DNA of 64,000 nucleotides from the NCBI RefSeq assembly GCF_009208555.1, contig NZ_WFLI01000018.1:1-64000 (forward strand), in the 5' to 3' direction. How positions within the stretch are numbered: position 1 is the first letter of the stretch; the number at the start of each line of letters is the position of its first letter. The DNA is from Janthinobacterium violaceinigrum. Lineage in GTDB: Bacteria; Pseudomonadota; Gammaproteobacteria; Burkholderiales; Burkholderiaceae_D. The translations under genes were made by a program, and so were the position numbers. Under the pieces are notes generated by a model. The model was not told the origin of the DNA. It worked only from the letters and a program-made list of their open reading frames with translations, and did not search any database. Below are positions 57,527 to 64,000 of the stretch, in pieces.

Positions 57527-59062
57527 TCACCCCAGGAACAGTTTATAGACGGGATTGCTGCTTTCATCCCAGTAACGATAGCCCAGCGTATCGAGGAAGC
57601 GGGCGAACTCGCCCATTTCATCGGGCGGCACTTGCAGGCCCACGAGGATGCGGCCCACGTCGCCGCCCTGGCTGCGGTAATGGCACAAGGAAATATTCCA
57701 GTTCGGCGCCATGCTGTCGAGGAAACGCATCAGCGCACCGGGACGCTCGGGGAATTCGAAGCGGTACAGCAGTTCGTCCTGCGCCAGGCGGCTCTTGCCG
57801 CCGACCAGGTGGCGGATGTGCGACTTTGCCAGTTCATCGTGCGTCAGGTCCAGCGTCTTGAATTCGTGCTCCTCGAATTTCTGCGCCATCGCGCCGGACT
57901 CATGCCGGTCGGCAATCTGGATGCCGACAAACACGTGCGCTGCCTTTTCATCGCTGATGCGGTAGTTAAATTCCGTCACGTTGCGCGCGCCGATGAGCGA
58001 GCAGAAGCGTTTGAAGCTGCCCCGCTGTTCGCGCATGGTGACGGCAAACAGGGCTTCGCGGAATTCGCCCAGTTCGGCCCGTTCCGCGACGAAGCGCAAG
58101 CGGTCGAAGTTCATGTTGGCGCCGCTGGCGATGGTGATCAGGGTTTCATTGTTGACGGGATGCTTGGTCAGGCTGGCCCGTTCCACATAGGCCTTGGCGC
58201 CGGCGATGGCCAGCGCGCCGGACGGCTCCAGAATGCTGCGCGTATCCGTAAACACGTCCTTGATGGCGGCGCAGATGGCGTCCGTGTCGACGGTGATGAT
58301 TTCATCGACATACGCCTGCACCAGGCGGAAGGTTTCCTCGCCCGCCAGGCGCACGGCCGTGCCGTCGGCGAACAGGCCCACGTCGTTCAGGGTCACGCGC
58401 TCGCCCGCCTTCAGCGAACGGGCCATGGCGTTCGAATCGACGCTTTGCACGCCGATGACCTTGATGTCGGGACGGATCTGTTTCACATAGGCGGCGATGC
58501 CGGCAATCAGGCCGCCGCCGCCGATGGGCGCGAAGATGGCGTGGATGGGGCCGGCGTGCTGGCGCAGGATTTCCATGCCGATCGTGCCCTGGCCGGCGAT
58601 CACGTCCGGGTCGTCGAACGGGTGCACGAAGGTCAGCTTCTGCTCTTTTTCCAGAGTCAGCGCATGGTTGTAGGCATCCGTGTACGACTCGCCGTGCAGC
58701 ACCACTTCCACGTTGACGCCGCCGCGTCCCTTGACCGCCTCGACCTTCACCAGCGGCGTGGTGGTGGGCATGACGATGACGGCGCGGCAACCCATGCGGG
58801 CGGCCGACAGGGCCACGCCCTGGGCATGGTTGCCGGCCGAGGCGCAAATCACGCCCCGCTTGCGGTCCGCTTCGCTCAGCTTGGACATCTTGTTGTAGGC
58901 GCCACGAATCTTGAAGCTGAACACGCTTTGCATGTCTTCGCGCTTGAAGTAAATCTGGTTGTTCAGGCGCTGCGACAGGGCAGGGGCCAGTTCCAGCGGC
59001 GTTTCGGTGGCGACGTCATAGACGCGGGCGGTCAGGATTTTCTTGAGGTAGTCGATGTTCAT
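57527..59062 (-). CDS. ilvA: Threonine ammonia-lyase, biosynthetic (IlvA)
   Basis: PLP enzyme that converts threonine to 2-oxobutanoate for isoleucine synthesis. The 511-aa product has the PLP-lysine motif SVFSFKIRGAYNKM, SAGNHAQGVALSA and the Gly-rich phosphate loop PIGGGGLIAGIA. Two C-terminal ACT-like regulatory domains (from about residue 330) make it the long, isoleucine-inhibited biosynthetic form. The ATG at 59062 is used; an in-frame TTG lies three codons upstream. Confidence 0.95.
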   Translation of the reverse strand: MNIDYLKKILTARVYDVATETPLELAPALSQRLNNQIYFKREDMQSVFSFKIRGAYNKMSKLSEADRKRGVICASAGNHAQGVALSAARMGCRAVIVMPTTTPLVKVEAVKGRGGVNVEVVLHGESYTDAYNHALTLEKEQKLTFVHPFDDPDVIAGQGTIGMEILRQHAGPIHAIFAPIGGGGLIAGIAAYVKQIRPDIKVIGVQSVDSNAMARSLKAGERVTLNDVGLFADGTAVRLAGEETFRLVQAYVDEIITVDTDAICAAIKDVFTDTRSILEPSGALAIAGAKAYVERASLTKHPVNNETLITIASGANMNFDRLRFVAERAELGEFREALFAVTMREQRGSFKRFCSLIGARNVTEFNYRISDEKAAHVFVGIQIADRHESGAMAQKFEEHEFKTLDLTHDELAKSHIRHLVGGKSRLAQDELLYRFEFPERPGALMRFLDSMAPNWNISLCHYRSQGGDVGRILVGLQVPPDEMGEFARFLDTLGYRYWDESSNPVYKLFLG

Positions 59063-59264
59063 AGTCTGCAAGCAAGTGATTCTGGGCCAGAAAGGGTCTG
59101 GAGCGTGTCGGGCGATATCGGCGGCGCCGCGGCGGATAGCCTGGCGACAATAGTGCTCTGTGGATCTAGGGGGCCGGTGAGCCCTTGCCGGTCGGCGCGG
59201 ATTGTGCGGCGCGCAAGCTGCTCTTCATTATAATGGAGAGCCTTACTGCATCGCGAAGTGTTCC

Positions 59265-59756
59265 ATGATCGAATCCGCAATCGCCTGGCTGCTGCAGCTG
59301 ATCGCCGCACCGGAAGTCGGGCTGACATCGGTCTTTCTGATCAGCTTTATTTCCGCCACCCTCTTGCCGCTGGGCTCGGAACCGGCCGTGTTTGCCGTCA
59401 TCAAGGCCAATCCCGCGCTGTTCTGGGCCACCATCGGCGTCGCCACCCTGGGTAACACCCTGGGCGGCGTCGTCGACTACTGGATGGGCTACCGGGCCAA
59501 GCAGGCGTTCGCCAAGGAACGCGACACGCGCTGGTTCCGCTGGCTGGCCCGCTATGGCGCCAAGACCATGCTGCTGGCCTGGCTGCCCATCGTGGGCGAT
59601 CCCCTGTGCACGCTGGCAGGCTGGCTCAAGCTGCCGTTCTGGCCCAGCGTGGCCTACATGGCCATCGGCAAGTGTGCGCGCTACCTGACCATGACGGGTT
59701 TGCTGCTGTACGTCCCCGATGGCGTATGGCACCGGATTGGACAAATGCTGGCTTGA
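59265..59756 (+). CDS. YqaA-type DedA/SNARE-associated membrane protein
   Basis: The 163-aa product has four to five hydrophobic segments and the family features FLISFISATLLPLGSEPAVFAV near the N-terminus, TLGNTLGGVVDYWMGYR, and LLAWLPIVGDPLCTLAGWLKLPFWPSVAYMAIGKCARYL. The P-x-G-D-x-L and K-x-x-R-Y pattern is typical of the YqaA branch. The function is possibly lipid handling, by analogy to DedA proteins. ATG 59265 is 30 bases after a TATAAT (59229-59234); earlier in-frame codons precede this -10 element. It is divergent from ilvA. Confidence 0.8.
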   Translation: MIESAIAWLLQLIAAPEVGLTSVFLISFISATLLPLGSEPAVFAVIKANPALFWATIGVATLGNTLGGVVDYWMGYRAKQAFAKERDTRWFRWLARYGAKTMLLAWLPIVGDPLCTLAGWLKLPFWPSVAYMAIGKCARYLTMTGLLLYVPDGVWHRIGQMLA

Positions 59757-60025
59757 TCGGCACGCAAACGGGGCGCAATGCAACGCCTGTTTGCCCTGTT
59801 TTTGGGCAGTTTGATAGTTTGTGGCTGAGTCTGATTCTTGGCATTTTTGCGTCAAAAAATCATCGGGACTGGTTTTTTATTCACAAAAAATAAGACTTCC
59901 CCATATTTGCTATGGCGGCGGATCGGGTGCTTAAACCTTGGGCGGCATAAGGCTGTTCCCGCATGGTGCGGCGCAATAAGATAAAATGGGCCTTTAGGGT
60001 CCAGTCCACATCGTCACCACACTCC
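59757..60025. other. Intergenic region before the giant oxidoreductase gene
   Basis: A 269-bp gap with no plausible gene. It contains a small hairpin TGCCC-TGTTTTT-GGGCA near 59798-59814 that could end the YqaA transcript, A/T-rich runs (59849-59892) and a TAAAAT at 59981-59986 that may be the -10 of the oxidoreductase gene 40 bases downstream. Confidence 0.4.
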
Positions 60026-63000
60026 ATGAACGCTCCCGCACATATCCAAGCTTTACTGGCAGAAACGCCGAATGGTCCCGCAGCAAGCCGCCTGCGCGAA
60101 ATCCCGTATAACTACACGTCGTTTTCCGATCGCGAGATCGTCATACGCCTGTTGGGGGAGGACTCCTGGCGCCTGCTCGACGAGCTGCGCGGCGCCCGCC
60201 AGACGGGCCGTTCCGCCCGCATGCTGTACGAGGTGCTGGGCGATATCTGGGTGGTGCGCCGCAATCCCTACCTGCAGGATGACTTGCTGGACAACCCGAA
60301 GCGCCGCCAGGGCTTGATCGATGCCTTGCATCACCGCCTGGCCGAAGTCGATAAGCGCCGCCTGGGCATCGATGCGGCCGGCGGCGACGCGCTGGCTGCC
60401 GGCGAAGCGCCGGAAGTGGCCAAGGCGCGCAGCGCCAACGTGGAACTGCTGCTGAAGGCGGCCAGCAAGGCCGTGGCCGACTTCGGCGACGAATTCCGCA
60501 AGACCTACGACTTGCGCAAGCGCACGGTCAAGGTGCTGGGCCGCTACACGGAAAAACACAATGTGCGCTTCGACGGCATGACGCGCGTGTCGCACGTGAC
60601 GGACGCCACCGACTGGCGCGTGGAATACCCGTTCGTCGTGCTCACGCCCGACACGGAAGAAGAAATGGCCGGCCTGGTCAAGGGCTGTATCGAACTGGGG
60701 CTGACCATCATCCCGCGCGGCGGCGGCACCGGCTACACGGGCGGCGCGATTCCATTGACGCCGATGTCGGCCGTCATCAACACGGAAAAACTCATTACCC
60801 TGGGCGCCGTCGAAATGACGGTCTTGCCTGGCCTCACGCATGAATACGCGACCATCCATTCGGGCGCCGGCGTGATCACGAACAAGGTGTCGGAAGCGGC
60901 GGAAAAGGCTGGCTTCGTGTTTGCCGTCGACCCCACCTCGGCGCACGCCTCGTGCATCGGCGGCAACGTCGCCATGAATGCAGGCGGCAAGAAAGCCGTG
61001 CTGTGGGGCACGGCGCTGGACAACCTGGCGTCGTGGCGCATGGTGGACCCGAACGGCGACTGGCTCGACGTCACGCGCCTCGACCACAACCTGGGCAAGA
61101 TCCACGATATCGCGCTGGCACGTTTCCAGCTGGAATGGCGCCACCCGAGCACGCGCGACGCGACGAAACCGAACGCGCCGTTCAAGACGGAAATCCTGGA
61201 AATTCCTGGCCGCAAGTTCCGCAAGGAAGGCCTGGGCAAGGACGTGACGGACAAATTCCTCGCCGGCTTGCCGGGCATCCAGAAAGAGGGTTGCGACGGC
61301 CTGATCACATCGGCGCGCTGGATCTTGCACAAGATGCCGAAGTTCGCCCGCACCGTCTGCCTGGAATTCTTCGGCCAGGCGCGCGATGCGATCCCGTCGA
61401 TCGTGGAAATCAAGGATTACCTCGACGGCTTGCCGGCCAAGGGTGAGCAGTACACGACCATCCGCCTGGCGGGCCTGGAACATCTGGACGAGCGCTACCT
61501 GCGTGCCGTCGGCTACGCCACGAAGTCGAAGCGGGGCGTGCTGCCGAAGATGGCCCTGTTCGGCGACATCGTCGGCGACGATGAAAATGCTGTCGCGCAA
61601 GCGGCGTCGGAAGTGGTGCGCATCGCCAACACCCGCGTGGGCGAAGGCTTTGTGGCCGTCAGCCCGGAAGCGCGCAAGAAATTCTGGCTCGACCGCGCCC
61701 GCACGGCAGCGATCGCCAAGCATACGAACGCGTTCAAGATCAATGAAGACGTGGTGATTCCGCTCAACCGCATGGGCGAATACACGGACGGCATCGAGCG
61801 CATCAATATCGAGCTGTCGATCAAGAACAAGCTGCAGCTGGCCGCAGCGTTGAGCGACTTCTTTGGCAAGGGCAACCTGCCGATCGGCAAGAGCGACGAT
61901 GCGTCCGATGACCGGGTCGACGATGCGGAAATGCTGGGCGATCGCGCTGAGCAGGCGCAGCAGTTGCTGGCGCAGGTCACGGCACGCTGGACCTATCTGC
62001 TGGGCCAGCTGGACCGTCCGCTGGCCGATGTAAAGGGCGAACTGGCGGAACTGGGCATGGAGCGCTTGCTGCCCGTCTTCGATGCGCGCCTGGAAACGCA
62101 GCCCGACGCCACCCTGTTCGACGTGGTGCAGGACCGTACCGTGCGCATTACCTGGAAGCAGGAAATCCGCGCCCAGCTGCGCCAGATATTCAACGGCGCC
62201 GCGTTTAAACTGATCCTCGACGAGGCGACGGCGATTCACGCGCGCATCTTGCGCAGCCGCGTGTTCGTGGCCCTGCACATGCATGCGGGCGACGGCAACG
62301 TGCACACGAACTTGCCCGTGAACTCGGACAACTACGAAATGCTGCAGGACGCCCACGAAGCCGTGGGCCGCATCATGATTTTGGCCCGCTCGCTCAATGG
62401 CGTGATTTCCGGCGAACACGGTATCGGCATCACCAAGCTGGAATTTTTGACGGAAGAAGAGATCGGCGAGTTCCGCAGCTACAAGCAGCGCATCGATCCG
62501 GAAGGCCGTTTCAACAAGGGCAAACTGCTGAACCTGCCAGGCATGGGCGCCGACTTGCGCAATGCTTACACGCCATCGTTCGGCCTGATGGGGCACGAGT
62601 CCTTGATCATGCAGCAAAGCGATATCGGCGCCATCGCCGACAGCGTGAAGGATTGCTTGCGTTGCGGCAAGTGCAAACCCGTGTGCTCGACCCACGTGCC
62701 GCGCGCCAATTTGCTGTACTCGCCGCGCGACAAGATCTTGGCGACCTCGTCCCTGATCGAAGCCTTCCTGTACGAAGAACAGACGCGCCGCGGCATTTCC
62801 ATCAAGCATTGGGAAGAGTTCGAAGACGTGGCCGATCACTGCACGGTCTGCCATAAATGCGTGACGCCGTGCCCCGTGAATATCGACTTCGGCGACGTGT
62901 CGATGAACATGCGTAACTTGCTGCGCAAGATGGACAAGAAGAGCTTTAATCCGGGCACCAAGGCCACGATGATGTTCCTCAACGCCACCGATCCCGTGAC

Positions 63001-64000
63001 CATCAATGCCACGCGCAAGGTCATGATCGGCTGGGGTTACAAGGCGCAGCGCCTGGGCCATGATTTGCTGAAGAAATTTGCCAAGAAGCAAACCAAAGCG
63101 CCGCCGCCATCGACGGGCAAGCCGCCCGTCAAGGCGCAGGTGATCCATTTCATCAACAAGAAAATGCCGGGCAACTTGCCGAAGAAATCGGCGCGCGCGC
63201 TGCTCGACATCGAAGACGACAAGGTCATCCCGATCATTCGCAATCCGAAGACGACGACGGCCGATACGGAAGCCGTGTTCTACTTCCCTGGTTGCGGCTC
63301 GGAACGCCTGTTCTCGCAAGTGGGCCTGGCCACGCAGGCGATGCTGTGGGAAGTGGGCGTGCAGACGGTCTTGCCGCCTGGCTACCTGTGCTGCGGTTAT
63401 CCGCAGCGGGGCGCGGGCGAGTTCGACAAGGCCGAGAAGATGATGACGGACAACCGCGTCCTGTTCCACCGTATGGCCAACACGCTCAATTACCTGGATA
63501 TCAAGACGGTGCTCGTGTCGTGCGGCACCTGCTACGACCAGCTGGCCACGTATCAGTTTGAAAAGATCTTCCCCGGCTGCCGCATCATGGATATCCATGA
63601 GTATCTGCTGGAAAAACAGGTGAAGCTGGAAGGCGTGAACGGCACCCGTTATATGTACCACGAGCCATGCCACAATCCGATGAAGTTGCAGGAATCGGGC
63701 AAGACCATCAACTCCCTGATCAGCACGGTAGACAACGTGAAGATCGAGAAGAATGACCGTTGCTGCGGCGAATCGGGTTCGCTGGCTGTCACGCGTCCCG
63801 ACATTTCCACGCAAGTGCGTTTCCGCAAGGAAGAAGAGATGGTCAAGGGCGCCGACAAGCTGCGCGGCGATGGGTTTACCGGCGACGTCAAGATCCTCAC
63901 CAGCTGCCCGTCGTGCCTGCAAGGCTTGTCGCGCTACAATGACGATTCGGGCACGACGGCCGATTACATCGTCGTCGAAATCGCCAAACACTTGCTGGGA
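60026..64000 (+). CDS. Giant FAD-linked oxidase / Fe-S oxidoreductase (D-lactate dehydrogenase-like), 3' partial
   Basis: The frame is open from ATG 60026 to the last base (1325 codons), so the stop lies beyond the window. An N-terminal DUF3683-like domain (about 20-150) comes first. Next are an FAD-binding type-4 domain (about 195-400; PRGGGTGYTGGAIPL; CIGGNVAMNAGG) and the FAD-oxidase C domain (HMHAGDGNVHTNLPV; GVISGEHGIGITKL). Two [4Fe-4S] motifs follow, CLRCGKCKPVC from residue 877 and CTVCHKCVTPCP from 939, then two CCG domains (PGCGSERLF ... CCGYPQRGAGEF, from about 1091; HEPCHNP ... CCGESGSL, from about 1213). This is a fusion of GlpD/Dld-type and GlcF/LldE-type parts. It likely oxidises a D-2-hydroxy acid; the substrate is unknown. 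Confidence 0.85.
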   Translation, partial: MNAPAHIQALLAETPNGPAASRLREIPYNYTSFSDREIVIRLLGEDSWRLLDELRGARQTGRSARMLYEVLGDIWVVRRNPYLQDDLLDNPKRRQGLIDALHHRLAEVDKRRLGIDAAGGDALAAGEAPEVAKARSANVELLLKAASKAVADFGDEFRKTYDLRKRTVKVLGRYTEKHNVRFDGMTRVSHVTDATDWRVEYPFVVLTPDTEEEMAGLVKGCIELGLTIIPRGGGTGYTGGAIPLTPMSAVINTEKLITLGAVEMTVLPGLTHEYATIHSGAGVITNKVSEAAEKAGFVFAVDPTSAHASCIGGNVAMNAGGKKAVLWGTALDNLASWRMVDPNGDWLDVTRLDHNLGKIHDIALARFQLEWRHPSTRDATKPNAPFKTEILEIPGRKFRKEGLGKDVTDKFLAGLPGIQKEGCDGLITSARWILHKMPKFARTVCLEFFGQARDAIPSIVEIKDYLDGLPAKGEQYTTIRLAGLEHLDERYLRAVGYATKSKRGVLPKMALFGDIVGDDENAVAQAASEVVRIANTRVGEGFVAVSPEARKKFWLDRARTAAIAKHTNAFKINEDVVIPLNRMGEYTDGIERINIELSIKNKLQLAAALSDFFGKGNLPIGKSDDASDDRVDDAEMLGDRAEQAQQLLAQVTARWTYLLGQLDRPLADVKGELAELGMERLLPVFDARLETQPDATLFDVVQDRTVRITWKQEIRAQLRQIFNGAAFKLILDEATAIHARILRSRVFVALHMHAGDGNVHTNLPVNSDNYEMLQDAHEAVGRIMILARSLNGVISGEHGIGITKLEFLTEEEIGEFRSYKQRIDPEGRFNKGKLLNLPGMGADLRNAYTPSFGLMGHESLIMQQSDIGAIADSVKDCLRCGKCKPVCSTHVPRANLLYSPRDKILATSSLIEAFLYEEQTRRGISIKHWEEFEDVADHCTVCHKCVTPCPVNIDFGDVSMNMRNLLRKMDKKSFNPGTKATMMFLNATDPVTINATRKVMIGWGYKAQRLGHDLLKKFAKKQTKAPPPSTGKPPVKAQVIHFINKKMPGNLPKKSARALLDIEDDKVIPIIRNPKTTTADTEAVFYFPGCGSERLFSQVGLATQAMLWEVGVQTVLPPGYLCCGYPQRGAGEFDKAEKMMTDNRVLFHRMANTLNYLDIKTVLVSCGTCYDQLATYQFEKIFPGCRIMDIHEYLLEKQVKLEGVNGTRYMYHEPCHNPMKLQESGKTINSLISTVDNVKIEKNDRCCGESGSLAVTRPDISTQVRFRKEEEMVKGADKLRGDGFTGDVKILTSCPSCLQGLSRYNDDSGTTADYIVVEIAKHLLG

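Noticed and set aside
59202..59264. Upstream extension of the YqaA-like gene to the in-frame codon at 59202.
   Set aside because: A TATAAT lies inside this stretch and the extra residues do not resemble the family. The ATG at 59265 gives the expected N-terminus.
60053..63991. A 1312-codon open frame on the minus strand.
   Set aside because: It is the antisense shadow of the FAD/Fe-S oxidoreductase, whose plus-strand product has clear cofactor motifs. High GC leaves the opposite frame open. Its translation is low-complexity and rich in Arg, His and Gly.

Overview
The window is high-GC, gene-dense DNA from a betaproteobacterium, most likely Oxalobacteraceae of the Janthinobacterium/Massilia/Duganella group. 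This is inferred from gene order (pilPQ-aroKB-dgt; mutM-TPR-lolB-ispE-tRNA-Gln-prs-rplY-pth-ychF; kdsD-kdsC-lptCAB-rpoN-hpf; ptsN-hprK-rapZ) and codon style, not from a database search. Most of it is chromosomal housekeeping DNA. I see no phage, plasmid, insertion sequence or CRISPR array.

Layout. 1-6985: end of a type IV pilus operon (pilP, a short pilQ), an Ig-repeat lipoprotein inserted in front of a fused shikimate kinase/dehydroquinate synthase, then dgt. 7203-14689: tetrathionate respiration, with ttrB-ttrC-ttrA on the plus strand and the two-component system ttrS-ttrR convergent on the minus strand. ttrSR sits directly behind mutY, a dynamin-like GTPase gene and mutM, forming one minus-strand run. 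18830-28216: TPR protein, lolB, ispE, tRNA-Gln, prs, rplY, pth, a serine hydrolase, a DUF2975/HTH pair and ychF.

28376-39791 is the main accessory region, a self-regulated siderophore uptake island. A Fur-box-like palindrome precedes a FecI-type sigma factor and a FecR-type regulator. Six genes follow: two exporter-fold ABC half-transporters, two FecCD-like permeases, an ATPase and a substrate-binding lipoprotein. A TonB-dependent receptor with an N-terminal signalling (STN) domain completes the circuit. A near-identical 44-nt element (38/44) lies in front of both the ABC operon and the receptor gene and is the probable promoter for the local sigma factor. The receptor is frameshifted by an apparent loss of one GC dinucleotide near its 3' end.

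39804-46521: a MipA/OmpV-type protein with a small lipoprotein, periplasmic asparaginase, a MOSC protein, a diguanylate cyclase and a Kef-type antiporter. 46606-52113: the KDO/LPS transport operon with rpoN and hpf. 52267-57413: a 3-hydroxyisobutyryl-CoA hydrolase-like gene, then rapZ, hprK, ptsN and queF on the minus strand. The ptsN-hprK-rapZ block is inverted relative to the usual order after rpoN-hpf. A 105-bp tandem repeat between rapZ and hprK carries copies of the hprK 3' end. 57527-64000: ilvA, a YqaA/DedA-like membrane protein, and a giant FAD/Fe-S oxidoreductase that runs off the right edge.

The two systems most worth attention are the siderophore/FecI circuit, with its shared promoter element, YbtPQ/IrtAB-like pair and slipped receptor, and the hprK-derived tandem repeat with compensatory stem changes. 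The dynamin-like GTPase between the two 8-oxoguanine repair genes is a third candidate.
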